Translations under genes and position numbers: made by a program
Shown: positions 1 through 12,806 of the stretch, in pieces
Numbering within the stretch: position 1 is the first letter of the stretch
Layout of the letters: the number at the start of each line of letters is the position of its first letter
The notes under the pieces: model-generated
Database searches by the model: none
What the model was told of the DNA's origin: nothing
Seen by the model: only the letters and a program-made list of their open reading frames with translations
Assembly: GCA_037952775.1 (NCBI GenBank)
Contig: JBANAY010000003.1
Location: forward strand, 7,998,001-8,062,000
DNA: 64,000 nt
DNA from: Clonostachys chloroleuca
Lineage: Eukaryota; Ascomycota; Sordariomycetes; Hypocreales; Bionectriaceae
Direction of reading: 5' to 3'

Positions 1-3000
1 CACTGCAGAGGCAAAGGGCCTTGAAAGAGCAGAGGTTGTGATTGAGGCTCTATGAGTGTTGGTATCCTTCTCAGTGAGGAACCATTACAGCTTTCTTCGT
101 TCCTGTCTTCCATTTGTTCGCAAACCACGTTTCAGCTTATTCGGCCCTCCCTGTGGTGAATCTTAGGCTTTTCTTTTATCACGCGTGACCGAATAGTTGT
201 GGTACGCCTTTGATGTGTCTGTATTTAAGTGCTGGAACAAAGTCAGTTGAGGAAGACGAAGAGGCCGAAAAGACTTAGTCGCCAAACAGATAATGATCGC
301 ATGTTGGCTTATTCGCCTTGAGGAAGCCGGACCACAAAGGAGGTTCTGAATGGTACATTGTAGGAGCCATTAACCTCCTGGGACGACCTCTTGATATATA
401 TTGAGTCGATAAAATCTTGATGTAGGATGGTAGTTGAGCCCGATTTCAGTGCTACTCGTCCCCGGACGATGTCAAGGCCAAGACTCGCGGGATAAGATCT
501 GACGGCTCTTTTCACTGGACGCCACATCTAGTAGCTAAAAGTCGGCAAGATTTAGCAAGTTGAATAGAATAGGGTGGTAGACCAAATAACCCTTTGATCG
601 GGGGCTTGTACCTGTGACTGGTTACGTTAACACTATAAGTAACCTTTCGTGGGTCAGATCTAGGCTCAGCAGCTGATAAAAAGCCGGCTGATGTGGGAAT
701 GTAGAGGAATAGACGCTATTGCTTCTCCTTATTTGGACATGAAAGGCCAAGCGTGACGGTTGTGTCGGGAGGTGATGAAGAGTTAGCCGCTGCATAGACG
801 CATGGATTTCTTCATCGCGTTTTAGAGTAGGAGGCCTCCCTTTCAACTGGATATTTTCAGGATATCAGTACTCACGGATAGTTGATCTTCGTTTCGAGGT
901 TGTCGCCTTGAAATGCCTACAACAGCTGGCAATCCAACACTTTTGATCAGAAAAGGCTTGTTGCTTTTCCACGTTCATCAGTCTACCAGAAAGATCAATT
1001 AAAATGGTGAGTAAAATAGTCGAGAGTACCTCTTCGTAGTTTCGGAATTCAAATCCATCATTTCCATTGATGAATCATTGTTGGTTCACGTGTTCAACTT
1101 CAGAAGGCGGAACAAGATAGTCGGCTCAGTTGGCGGTTGCGATTATTCGATTGTCTTCGGCTTAATATAAGGGCTTTCTAAACCCAAGTGTATTCCACCG
1201 ATTCGAAACTCTTTTTCTCAATTCCCTATTTATTGTATTGGTTGTCTTTCAGGGAAAATTAGTTCATCAACCACATCGAGGCGTACTTTATCGTGACTCG
1301 TCTCTTCAAATTGCGCGCTTAGGTGAGTTCCAAGCTTGATAGGATTTTCATATGAATTTGAATCTCTTAACCTCTCATTAATCGTTCGGGTTATAAGACG
1401 TGAGCCAGAATGGAGTTATCGAATGGAGATAGTTTGATTTCACACGCGGCATGGCGAAGAGCCACTTTATAGGTGCCAATCCAGCCCTAGGTAAAAAAAA
1501 ATGAGATTCTTTCCCTTTTCAATAGATAGTGGAGGGGGCGTGAAGGATAATCAGCCTATGGAGGCAATACATAATGTGGTCAGGGGATGGTTAAGGGGGA
1601 GGCGTGAGGGTAAAAGAGGCTAACTTGTACACATGTATTACAACACAACGCGTTGCATTTGTTCAGGCATGTCAAACGCTGACACTACAAATTGTACTCT
1701 TTGTTCACATAGTGTGAAAACAACGCTTCATGAGAAGCGGACGTGTCTTCCGTAACTCGAAGTTCTAGCAAGACAATAAGGACGATACAAATTAACATGA
1801 ACAGATGAGCGTGTGAGTCATAAACTCGCTATCTAGATAGGAAGTAAATTTTAATCATATTGAAACGTTTGAACGTTTAGGGACAGAGGCAGTTGTTGAG
1901 CAAAAATGTACGCACATGGTTCCACGTACACTGTCCCATTTCCAACACAGCCACATCGGCCTACGTGTCATAGCATAAGAGATGTGTAGCACTTTATGCA
2001 TGTAGCATCCTCACATGCGTATGCCCGGAAAAAAGAAACAACGGTAGGTTGTTAATAAACTTTGCTACTCTAAGTAAGGCGCTGTTTCATCTTCGTATCT
2101 TCGGAGGTATGGCTTGAACTACCCTACCAGTTGGCCATCATCCATCCTCGTGACATAGCGACAAGCCGTGGTACTCAGCCCTTAAGCGCCTTCATTAGCA
2201 GCCATCTGGCTTTTAATAAATGTATATATTGTCTGATGGATCCTATGTCATGGACACCTGGACCTGGCGGATGTATCAACAGCCGGTCACTGGTTGGTAT
2301 GTGTGTCAATAGACACCAGATTGCGGATGATGGCCCAGACTTAGAGGAAGCTTAAATTTATTTGACGAAATAATCTTTACTAAGATACCTACGCTAAGCT
2401 CACAATGTCAATTGACTAGTATCGTGGATAGGCCCAAAAGCTTCAACTGCACTACCGTCAGTAGACAAATAGAGATTATGGAGGAACTACTGATTTATTT
2501 TGAATGAAAGCCTCATAATACTCTTGAGACTCATCAGAGAATCTACGAGAGAGGTGTTTGAACTCTATTTGGCAAGATGGAAGTGTTGGTGAGTGGTGTT
2601 GGGCATCGTTGCATGTCACTTCCGACGGTATCTTTGACACTTTAATACTCTAACATATACTGAGACTAAAGGGTATCACGATTACGACTGAGTCTACACT
2701 TTAAAGTGTTAGCGCCCCAATATCAAATAAGTCATATGCCTTGGCTTGATATTTTACCATAGAATTAGCTTTGTTTGATTATTTCTTATATTGATTTGAT
2801 TATCTCTGAGACCTGTTTGATTGTCTCTGATATTTGCTTCGTTGTCTTGGTTTGTTACAGCTATATTACCAAAAGGCGTACATACCATACATAACTATTA
2901 AAGGTATGAAGAGTATAGCTTTGACTCGCAAGTATCTCAGAGAAGGCTCCTGCTCAAGGTTGAACCGTAAGTAGGCATGGTCGCATCCGATACCATCTTT

Positions 3001-3834
3001 TCAATGTCTGAATTAAGAGAATTACGAGACGGTCTGTGAAAATAAAGATGAATTTTCTAGATCCAAGAGTCAAGCTGCGTAGACAGAATCCGGGTTTCCT
3101 TTCCCAGGTCGACTATTAAATATAAACTGTTGAAACCGAATTTTCAAACCAAGCCTGCGATTCTTGGTCACTTGCCAATCACTAGCTGTGTATCAAGGCC
3201 TTGCCTATTCTTGTTGTTGATGTCTAGAGCCACGATAGGAAAGTTTCTACCCTCTGAAAGATGAATCAGAAGACTGAATGAATTTCCAAACATAGAGGAA
3301 GTGGTGGGTGGTCGCGAACTACCCATCATTTGGCATTGATTTTCAAAATTGGTCTGCTCAGGAAGGTTGTGTAACCAATGAACTACCATGATCAGGTCGC
3401 GATAACGCCGGCTCTTGTGTAACACCAGATGACATGTGCCCAGTGAATCCCGGGAGGTGTAGCAGTAAAGGTACCATTCCAGGCTTGCGATAGACGCCGC
3501 ACAGTGTACTTGTCTACATTTGCATCGCATGAATAAGGGTCATCATACCCCGGTGAGATGTAGCGTGCCAGCGGCTCGGAAATACATTATCCTGTTTGGC
3601 AGACTATAACCCCCACGTAAGACGGAGAGTTGTTGATGCGAGCGGCTGGCGGACTTTGGTGATGGTCGGGGAGGACCACAGGGTTGCATCACACACCACA
3701 CCCTACTCTGCCGCCGTCAAGACCAAGATTGGAATAACGAGACTTTGAATTACTCTTCTAGTTCAATAGCAGTGTATCTAGAGATATTGTTTAATTGCAT
3801 AGATTGGATCCGGCGTCAGAGTGGCATGATTTCT
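1..3834. other. Left-edge intergenic stretch, no supported gene
   Basis: Only short, unrelated open frames occur on both strands, none with a recognisable domain or a chain of splice-compatible exons. A few imperfect short repeats of a TTGATTRTCTCTGA-like unit lie around 2770-2840. The end nearest 3835 is the 3' flank of the glycosyltransferase. I see no RNA gene or mobile element here. Confidence 0.5.
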
Positions 3835-5493
3835 CTACTCCACATGTGCCAACTTCGCGATTACACGGGCCGAGATGTCTCGTCCCCTGTCGCCCGCCAT
3901 AATCCTGTCTCCAAGTTCTTTGGCCTTCTGCTTCATCAGAATACTTGTCTCACCCCCGTCCACGACTTTGAGGATTGCATCACTGATACCCGTAGCGGTC
4001 CAATCAGGGCTAGTTTCCTTGCATGCCCATACCCCAACTCCGATGGTTTCACTAAGAGCAGCAAAGTTGTAGAGGTCAGACCATAGAGGTAAGATAACCT
4101 GCGGTACTCCAGTACTGTATGTATGTTAGTCCCAAGTGAGGTATCCTTGATGGCAAAGGCCGCTTACGCTATGGCTTCATGATAGCAGTTTGAACCGCCG
4201 TGATGTACCGAGGCCACGATGTCTCCAGTCTCAAGTAATGACGTTGGATCAACACTCAGCCATTTATCCATCCTCAATCTACCCCAGGCAACAAATTGCT
4301 GCAATGGATCGAGAAAGTTGTCGGAATACTCGCCAACTTTTGCAAATTTCCACAGAATTTGGACACGAGTGTTAGAGAGAACGTTCTCGATGGCCGTAGC
4401 CATCCAAGCGGCGCGCTCATTTGTGTACTAATACAACCGAGGTTTGTTAGTTCATAACTCGTCAAGAGGAAGCAGTTGAACCTACCTGCACAGTACTGCC
4501 CAGATTAAGGAGAACAGTGGGAGCGTTCTTCAACCAGTCTGCTAATTCAGGGTCCTGTTCGGCAGCTGTGGCCACAGAGAGATACATTGGCCCTGCGCAA
4601 AACACGTTTGGTGGAACATAATCCACGGGGATTGAAGCCCCCTCTGTTGTCATAGTAATCCAAGGCACGTCTGGCCGGTGAAGAGCAAGAAAATTGATTG
4701 GGTCACGCAGACCATGCTTTTTAAGTTCAGTCTTCTTGGCAGATAAATCTGGAGTCATCATGGCACTGTATATGAAACGAAAGTTAAGGTAAATATTCTC
4801 AGGAATCTTGCGTAGAGGGACTGGAAAGGTGAAACCTGATGATAGACTCGTACTGGTTAGCAATGATTCAGGTGCTGGAATATGATCTACCTACGCCGGA
4901 TATTTCCAAAACATGCTCCCGTTTGGTTGATGGCTTAGAAAATTGTCTACTAGCGTGTTTGGGGTCACCATCGCGTGTACACGATTCTTATCTCGTGTGA
5001 TGTCAATTGCTGGTCTGAACAGAGTGTCCAGTACTATCACGGCGGGGTCAAGTTGATCGATGAGTTCGCCAATTTCATGATAGAGCTCCAGGTGTGCCTT
5101 AACAGTCCACGGTGAAATAAAAAGCTGGACGTCTTTCGTTAAGCCTGAAATGCCTGCATAGCCAGGAGGATGGATCATAGAATCAAGGGTTAGGCCTTCG
5201 GCCACCACAGCCTTCTCAAACGACTCGCCTTTAAGCTCGTGAAAAACGATACATCGGGCCGTTGGAGTTTTTGAGCGTGCGAAAGAGGAAACCCTCTCGA
5301 TCTTGCTCCTCAACTCGGCAAATGATGCATAGTGAACATCAATATCGGGGTAGTTTTCCAGCAAAGCTGAGGCTGTGGCCACGTGAACATTACTGAGACC
5401 GTGCTCTTTGTTGGTGAGGAAAAGGACTATCTTGTTGATTCCTTGAGTATAAGAGGGCCAAGTTGGCTTCTTGCTAGAAAGAAATTTCACCAT
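3835..5493 (-). CDS. UDP-glycosyltransferase (GT1 family), putative cluster tailoring enzyme
   Basis: Predicted GT1 enzyme that transfers a sugar from a UDP-sugar to a small lipophilic acceptor, probably in the cytosol because no membrane segment is visible. Four exons: 4895-5493, 4486-4852, 4168-4427 and 3835-4114. The introns are GT-AG of 42, 58 and 53 bp. The exons sum to 1506 nt, giving 501 aa. The N-terminal half has the GT1 start (KIVLFLTNKEHG). The third exon has the sugar-nucleotide signature VHHGGSNCYHEA and continues across the junction into TGVPQVILPLWSDLYN, the usual donor-binding motif. The last exon has no start codon of its own and is easily missed; it ends in a TAG at 3835-3837. 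The gene lies 1.2 kb downstream of the ABC exporter on the same strand, which fits glycosylation followed by export of the neighbouring polyketide. That pathway role is inferred; the family call is firm. Confidence 0.9.
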
Positions 5494-6730
5494 AATGGCG
5501 GCAACGAAGAATCAAGTGTTGAACTATATCAATGGGACAAAATTTGTAAGATTTTTTATTGCAAATGACACGGGCTCGTGATGAAAGGGACCGAATGTTG
5601 TCGATTTCTGATTTCTTGCAATAACTTGCGCTCTACCACACGATGGCCTTATCTTCGATCCTATTGTGGCCCCAAAGATGTTTCCATCTCGCTGTTTAGG
5701 TCAACGCAGCTTTTCTCCTTCCCTACCTCACAATTTTGATGTGCCAATGGATGGTTTTCTGATTCAAGTCATGCCGAATTCCCTACGAGTCTTACTAGGG
5801 GTGTCATTATCCAGTCTACAACATGGGACGGGCGCCGAATCATCACAATACGATGACATGACAAATAATCTCTGCATGAGGTCAAAATATGACGAAATAA
5901 TGGAACTCGCGCCTTATCAAACTTTCGACGCCCGCCTCGTTACATTGCATGTACGCAGCAACCTCGGTCACATCTGTAAATAGCAACTGGGAATTGGCTA
6001 TCAGCGGTGTGAACAATAGGGAGTGGAGAACGGTATCCATCGCACCGATCGTCGGTATGACAAATGCGCTCTGCGGGCGGCGAGGAGACTGGGATTGCAA
6101 CAGTCCGCATCTGCTCAGCCCTGGGAGGTATGTAAGCCGTTGGTCGAAGCCCAATACGTGTATCTGATGTCACTCTGTACGTTGTAGTGTTACGGATGCG
6201 TTGTGACCCTGTTGGTTGTTTACCCGGGGTCGAGCCTAAGAGACAAAGGAGTTGAGCCACGTTTGCGGACAAGGATCAGAGGGGGCATGCAATCAAATTC
6301 AACCAGGAGATAAGGACTGTGGGATGTGTGGGATTTCATCCGTGTAGGTACGGCCGCTGAAATGCGATGCTACGCAGCTTGACAACCTCGGAGAGCGGCA
6401 AAGCCCAAACTTGGTGGTTCATGTGATGATTCCGAGCTGGTAGGCTGACAGGGGTGATGCAGGTGTTCCAGGCAAGATGAATCTCACTGAAACCCTATTT
6501 TGCTATGCGGCGTGATAGTTTAATCAGAGGACTAAATGAAGAGTCTATACGTTTTAGCGGAGTGAAGCTAGCTTTAACATCCTCCCATTTTTTTCTATAG
6601 ACTAAAACAATACAATTTCCAAACATGAAAACACCTTTTAAGAGATTATCTAGTAATGATTTCACACGGTTTCCACACGATCTAAAAAGTCGCCTTGGAA
6701 ACTGAGTAAAGTCCGCACCGTATCGTGATC
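5494..6730. other. Intergenic between glycosyltransferase and ABC transporter
   Basis: About 1.2 kb holding the 5' flank of the glycosyltransferase and the 3' flank of the ABC transporter, both transcribed leftward. Frames of about 90-110 codons around 5880-6270 overlap each other and match no family I know. Nothing else is evident. Confidence 0.5.
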
Positions 6731-9700
6731 TCAACTATCCAATGCTTGATTTTGACACTAGACCGAAAGATTAGCGAAAGGTTTATCCGGTGATAGCTGT
6801 ACTCACCATATTCCAGTAGATATTCTTCCTTTTCAAGAGGTCCATGTGATTGCCTTTTTCTAGAACTTTTCCTTCTCCAAGCACGAAGATGACATCGGCG
6901 TTCTGAATCGTTGAGAGCTGATGGGCAATTACAATCATTGTACGCCCCTTGGAAACTCTCTCAAAGGCAGCTTGCACAAGCCTGGCACTTTCTGAGTCCA
7001 AACTACTTGTGGCTTCATCGAGCAATAACAACTGTGGGTTCCGGATCAGTGCTCTCGCAATAGCTATACGCTGTTTCTGTCCACCTGAAAGGTCGACACC
7101 TTTGCTTCCGATTTCAGTGTTATATCCATCAGGTAGGGACGAGATGAAGTCATGGATGCTAGCGTCTCGACAAGCCGCCTTCACTTGCTCGTCCGTAATT
7201 TCTGAATCTACACCGAGAACAATGTTCTCCCGTATGGTGCCTTGAAAAATTGTTGGGTCTTGCGCAACTAGAGAGATTTGCTTGCGGTACTCATCAATGC
7301 CGACACTCGTTATATTTGTGCCATTGGCCAAGATTTTCCCTCTGTTGACGTCGTAAAATCTTTCAAGAAGAGAGATTATGGTTGTCTTGCCTGACCCGGA
7401 TGAACCGACAAAGGCAGCATACTGCCCTTTCTCGATAATAATGCTCAAGTCCTCAAATATGGGGATGTTTCTTGTCGGGTATTTAAACCAGACATGTTGG
7501 AACTCAATCTCGATACCATTTTGAGCAGTTGGAATGTGCTCATTTTGGTTGACCTCGTTGATAGTCTTGCTTTCATGAATACCAAGGATTCTATTCGCGG
7601 CGGATGAAGCCTGGGCTGCATTAGGACCGTAACTGAAGGCAAGGCCAGCAGCTTCGGCGCCACTTATGACTGCCATGTAGCAAACAAAGAAGTTGAATAC
7701 CTCATACTCGTGAGATCCGAGAAGTTTACCACCGTACCAGAAGATGAGAGCCTGACAGGCGATGGCCATGCTGTCTGAGAATGCCAAGGTCAGGGATGTC
7801 CATCTTGATTTTCTGGAGGCTTTTGTGGCATGATGAGACAAAAGTTCTCGATACCGATGGCAAATTGTGTCCTCTAGAGTCAATGATGTAACCGTGCGGA
7901 ATGCGCTGATAGATTCCGCCGCGAACTTGGAGCTTTCCTCAAATACAGCATGGGAAAGGGCATCAAATTGCAGCTCGTGTCTGAGCCGATAGAAGCCGGC
8001 CAGAAACCCGAGAGGCACCGTAACACAGACGGCCACCAGGGCCAGCTTCCAGCCAAAAGCGAAGGCAATCGCAATCGATCCTGATAAATTGAAAATAGCC
8101 ATGTAGACCTGGGCCATGTTCACTCCAAGGAGCTCTTCCAGCTGCCTAGGATCACTGCCCAGCTTGGCCGTAAGTGTTCCAGCCGAGTTATCTTCATCGT
8201 CAAAGAATGACACCTTCTGGGCTATGAGCCCATTGAAATACTGCATACGGTAGGTGGCTGAGATATACTATAAATAGGATATTAGCGCTGCTTACACGAG
8301 CAGATAGGGGCAATGGGCATATCTTACAACGGCAAGGTGATTGGAGACGAATTGCAATCCGAATTGAGCGAAGCCTGTGCCTATGGCTAACACAACCCAC
8401 ATCAGGGACCAGAAATTGGCTTGCGTCGTGAACCTATCCATGTCATCCACGTACTGGAACACGACGATAATCTTTGCAAATAGATATGCTTGAAGAGGAG
8501 TGCCGGCTTCTACATCGTTAGCCTACTGAATCCAGTGTCTCCGGAAAAGGGGTGACACACCTGCTGCACACATGGCGAAGAATACGGTAGCAATGTAGAG
8601 CGGAAATTGACTTTTCAGCTCGTAGAGAAGTCTTCCAAAACTTCCAAGGAGGCCCTGAGGTTTGTACCCTGATTTGTAGATGTTTGTACTCCCTTCGGTT
8701 GCTTCTCCGTCATCCTCTCTTTCATTAAAAAGGTGGCTTTCTATGTCCTTAAGCTCCTGTAAATCGGCATCATGCTTTGCATCGTGCATGGTCAGGCTCT
8801 GAGTGGCTACAAGCCCTGAATAGACTCCATCTTCAATCTCCAATAGAGATTGATGGGTCCCTTCTTCCACCACTTTCCCCTTTCTCAGCACCACAATGCG
8901 ATCTGCCTTCTGGATAGTAGATAGCCTATGTGCAATGATGATTGTAGTTCTGCCAACGGATGCCCTTTCCAGCGCAGCTTGCACAATTCGCTCGCCACGG
9001 ACGTCAATCGACGAGGTAGCCTCATCCAAGATGAGTATTTTTGGCTTCTTCACCATGGCTCGAGCAATGCTGATCCGCTGCCGCTGACCACCACTCAATT
9101 TGGTTCCACTGTCGCCAACCATGGTGTGGTACCCGTCTGGCAAACGTTGGATGAACTCGTCAGCAAATGCTTCCCTGCAGGCCTCTTCAATGAGCTCCTT
9201 TTTTGACCTTCGGTCTCAGCTTCTAAGCCAGAGCCGATCAATCCGTGGGCAACGTTGTTGTAAATTGTGTCGTTGAAAAGAAATGGCTCTTGCTGTACAA
9301 GACCAATCTGGCACCTCCACCACTTGAGGTCAATCTCGAAGATATCATGTCCAGAAACTTCCACTCTACCCCGCAACTGAACATCGACTGGAGAGTTTCT
9401 CTCTGGGACTGAGCTGGATCTTTCAATTGGTGGTTCTCTCTCATTTGCAGCTTGGCCATCTTCCTTCGTGGCTCTAGTGACAGCCGAGTCGCCTTGGAGA
9501 TCATACCATCTCTCAATCAGCCCGATAACAGTGCTTTTCCCAGAACCAGAAGGTCCAACTAGAGCTGTTACCTTGCCTGCTTCAATGCAAAGGTCTAAGC
9601 TGTCTAATACCTTAACATGAGCCCGGCCGGGATATGCAAAGTCGACGGTTCTGAAGAAGATGTCGTCTGTTGCCGAAACATCGGGTTCTTTAAGACATCC

Positions 9701-11091
9701 ACTCTTTTGAGGCGGAGAATCAACAACCGAGAAGAACTCGCAAGCTGCTACCATTGCTTTGTTCACCGCAATAAAGGGAGTGAACAACCCCTGGATAGAG
9801 AGGACCATCAACATGACCGACATGAGGACAATGACAATTATGCCAACGCTCTCTATTCGCCCCTCTCGGAATGACTTTGTGCCAAACCAGAACGCCAATC
9901 CAAAGGTGGCATATACACCAAAGAAAATCAGGCCAAATTGCATTGCAACAATTGGCGCCACGCCCTGTCCATGTTTCTTGGCTTCATTGGCCCATTTGGA
10001 AAAGCGTTCCCCAACACGTGCTTGGGCGCTATAAGCCATGATCATTCGGATACTCCCAAAAGCTTCGTTGGCTACTGAGGAGGCCATTTGCTCCGCTTCG
10101 AATGTCTTCTGGTGCTTCTTGGTCATGAAGGGGACCAGGACAACGCCCACAATCGCCACAAAGACGAGTAGCGAGCCGGTAACGAGTGACAATGACCAGC
10201 TGTACGTAAATGCCACAATGATTGCTGCCAGAATCGTCGCGAGAAATTGGACGAGTGTTCCTAGCTTTTCTGATATTCCAATCTGTAGCACATTCGCTGT
10301 TGCCGTAATCGTACCGGCTGCAGCCCCTGAGGGCATTCGATCAAGGGCGTGGACGCTTTGTGCAAAGAGATGTTTAAGATAGTCGAGTCGAATCGCTGCG
10401 GACATTCGAATTCCAATGACGGAAAATGCGAGCTCGCAAACTTAGTATGACGCCATCATTTGTTTGGGGGTAGGAAGCTTACCTTGCTGATATAGCTGAA
10501 TATAAATCTTCCAATGAAAAGCACGAAGATATAGAGTCTGTTGACAGAAAGTTAGCAAGCTCTCGTTATTCTGGTGGTCTCACATACGCATATCTATTCA
10601 ACAGGCCATCAAACGAGACTCTGTCTTGTGTCTTTCCTGGGGTAGCATAATCATTGAATGTCTCGACAAGCTGGCCTGAAACCTCATCAGTGGTATGTAT
10701 TGTTCATTAAAGGAAGAAGACGTACCAAATACAACATTCAATATCGGGAGAGTCTTCAAGATTTTAGCTTGGTGAGCTCCAAACGTTTTTTTCGGATCAG
10801 TACCTACCGCCCCAGCAGCCATGGATGCCAAAGTGCCCACGATGATCACGTAAACGTCCATCTTCTCAGCATAAGTGAAAATTCTCTAAGCGGATTAGTC
10901 AATAAAGAGTCTTCTCGTATTATCCCATAACTCACTAAATAATCCTTCAAATTGGCTTCCCTCTTAGACTTGGCCATCTTTGGTTGCTTAGGGGTATTGA
11001 GGTCAGTGGCGCCAGTTACTTGGACAGGTGCATTTGACGTCTTGGAGTCTGTTGAGTATGTATTCTCAGTCTGAATTTTTTTGCTGTCCAT
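6731..11091 (-). CDS. ABCB/MDR-type full ABC transporter, one-base frameshift at about 9200
   Basis: Full-size plasma-membrane exporter, (TMD-NBD)2. Exons on the minus strand: 10936-11091, 10808-10885, 10726-10753, 10588-10675, 10483-10537, 8561-10432, 8328-8509, 6807-8267 and 6731-6757. The tiny last exon gives the typical C-terminus MCQNQALDS; reading through its GTGAGT donor gives a false end at 6783. NBD1 has Walker [10 protein letters not shown] and signature [11 protein letters not shown]2 has [17 protein letters not shown] and [14 protein letters not shown]1 carries a charged insert before the Q-loop, common in fungal MDRs. Between NNVAHG and [11 protein letters not shown] the frame changes at a six-T run (9199-9204). 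The exons sum to 3947 nt, one short of 1316 codons, so one base is missing. The adjoining glycosyltransferase and divergent reductase suggest product export or self-protection. As sequenced it would stop within NBD1; a sequencing error is equally possible. Confidence 0.9.
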
Positions 11092-11726
11092 GATGATTGT
11101 GCCAAATGAGTTTCACGCAAAGCAGTGTTAGTCGTCGTCTTGCTCTCATGAGTTATCGCATGAATATCGAAGGGTCTGCCTACTTGGGGATGTTGGTAGC
11201 ACAGACGTAACGCGATGCTATACCAATATTTTTGGTTCATTCTCTAGCCGGCGCTCGGCTTCTCTGCACTTAGCTATGTCTTGGTGGTGGGCGAAGGGGG
11301 ATTGGGAATGTGGATGAACCAAAGCCCAGAACCGGTTTCCTCCTAGACCCTTGTCGCAATCAGCTTGTGTAACACCTCCCAAGATGGGAATCAGGCGTCG
11401 TATTTGGAGCGTATTCTTAATGGGTGCGCCCTTACCTACATGCATGTACACATGGATATGCAAAAAGCCCCAACTCCTTCATCATGTGGAGACCGTAATC
11501 AAGCTTTCGAGAGACGTTCCGCTACATTCCCACATTACAACTCGCACTATGATATGCAGCTTCAAGCCCCCTAGTCCATCCACCTGGAGGAGAGTCCATT
11601 ACACCAAGAAAGCTCTATACTCAGAGAGAAAAAGCTTATAATGCGAGTGTAATTCCATTCTCTCAATCATGGTGCCAGTTTCAAATCAACAACTCATTGT
11701 CTCCCATATACTGCCCCGAGAACACA
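11092..11726. promoter_or_regulatory. Divergent promoter region of ABC transporter and reductase
   Basis: The 635 bp between the start codons of the leftward ABC transporter and the rightward reductase hold no plausible gene. This is the only head-to-head pair inside the cluster, so a shared promoter is likely. A TATA-like TATAAT sits at 11637-11642, about 85 bp before the reductase ATG. I recognise no regulator-specific operator. Confidence 0.55.
11637..11642 (+). promoter_or_regulatory. TATA-like element before the reductase
   Basis: TATAAT 85 bp upstream of the ATG at 11727, at a plausible distance for a fungal core promoter. The support is positional only. Confidence 0.35.
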
Positions 11727-12806
11727 ATGCCATATTCCATTACTATCAAAGAAATCCGCGGCAAGGCGGGTAAGGTGTACTACCCCCTAAAGCTCAACCT
11801 CTATGTTAAGCCCTCTCCCGGTCCGAACGAAGTCCTTGTAAAGCTCCATGCTGCCGCGTTAAACCGGCGCGACTTCTTCATCCGACAGCATCTCTACCCC
11901 GACATTTCCTTCAAGTCCCCTCTCTTGTCTGATGGATATGGAACTGTTGTTGAGACCGGACCTGGGTGTCGCAACGATCTCCTAAATAAGAAGGTTGTTT
12001 TGACACCTTCTCGAGGATGGCAATCTAACCCCGAGGGACCGGAAGACCCATCAAAGTTTACTGGCATTGGTGGGATGGGTGCCAACAACATTGGTTGCGC
12101 GCAGGACTACGTCGTCGTGGACGAGTCAGAAGTTGAGGTCTGTCCCGAGCATCTCAATGCGGCGGAAGCTGCAGCTCTCCCCTCTGTCGGGCTGACAGCT
12201 TGGCGGGCGTTCATGATCAAATCTGGTAATGCAAAGCCAGGCCACAACATTCTCGTAACAGGGATTGGGGGTGGCGTAGCTTTGCAGCTGCTCCAGTTTG
12301 GCGTGGCCGTGGGCTGCAACGTCTACGTGACATCCGGCGATACTGCCAAGATCAACAAGGCGAAAGACCTTGGCGCGATGGGTGGCGTTAACTACAAGAC
12401 AGATGAGTGGGAGAAAGAGCTAAGCAAGATTTTGCCAGCCAAACGACCTTATCTGGACGCCGTGATTGATGGAGCGGGTGGGGACATTGTCAGCAGGACG
12501 ATGAATATCCTCAAACCTGGAGGAGTAATCGTGTCATATGGAATGACTATTGCTCCCGTGATGGACTGGCTCATGCATGCCGTGTTGAGGAACGTGGAGC
12601 TGAAGGGAAGCACACTCGGTTCAAGGACCGAGTTTACGGAAATGGTCAACTTTGTCAGGGGTAAGCAGATACGGCCCATCATCAGCCGAACTGTTAAGGG
12701 CCTGGAGTCAATGGACGCGATTGAGGGACTTTTTGACGATCTGAGGACGAATAAGCAGTTCGGCAAGCTTGTGATTGAGATTTCCTCGGACGATAGCACT
12801 ACATAG
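11727..12806 (+). CDS. Zinc-free medium-chain dehydrogenase/reductase (quinone oxidoreductase/YogA-like)
   Basis: Single-exon NAD(P)H-dependent MDR of 359 aa. The start is the ATG at 11727 in a good context (CACAATGCC); the frame is open 30 bp further up only through a TTG. The N-terminal GroES-like fold shows LHAAALNRRD, and the Rossmann half has VTGIGGGVALQLLQFG, the AxxGxxG-type cofactor loop. The GHE zinc motif is replaced by DGYGTVVE and the structural cysteines are absent, so it is a zinc-independent reductase acting on activated C=C bonds or quinones. The PKS keeps an apparently complete ER domain, so this enzyme need not act as a trans-ER. It may reduce a later intermediate. It sits head-to-head with the ABC transporter, which suggests co-regulation. 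The substrate is unknown. Confidence 0.85.
   Translation: MPYSITIKEIRGKAGKVYYPLKLNLYVKPSPGPNEVLVKLHAAALNRRDFFIRQHLYPDISFKSPLLSDGYGTVVETGPGCRNDLLNKKVVLTPSRGWQSNPEGPEDPSKFTGIGGMGANNIGCAQDYVVVDESEVEVCPEHLNAAEAAALPSVGLTAWRAFMIKSGNAKPGHNILVTGIGGGVALQLLQFGVAVGCNVYVTSGDTAKINKAKDLGAMGGVNYKTDEWEKELSKILPAKRPYLDAVIDGAGGDIVSRTMNILKPGGVIVSYGMTIAPVMDWLMHAVLRNVELKGSTLGSRTEFTEMVNFVRGKQIRPIISRTVKGLESMDAIEGLFDDLRTNKQFGKLVIEISSDDSTT

Noticed and set aside
3168..3530. 120-codon minus-strand frame
   Set aside because: No motif, no splice continuation, and composition like the surrounding intergenic DNA.
5882..6272. Several overlapping 90-110-codon frames
   Set aside because: They overlap on both strands, which is typical of chance, and show no recognisable domain.
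6783..6806. ABC transporter C-terminus ending VSTAITG
   Set aside because: This reads through a GTGAGT donor; the spliced end CQNQALDS (6731-6757) matches the usual fungal MDR terminus.
9180..9240. An intron as explanation of the ABC frame change
   Set aside because: The only GT-AG pair that would fit encloses about 23 bp, too short to splice, and the region encodes conserved NBD sequence in both frames.
11697..11726. Upstream start of the reductase
   Set aside because: It is a TTG; the ATG at 11727 has better context and fits family length.
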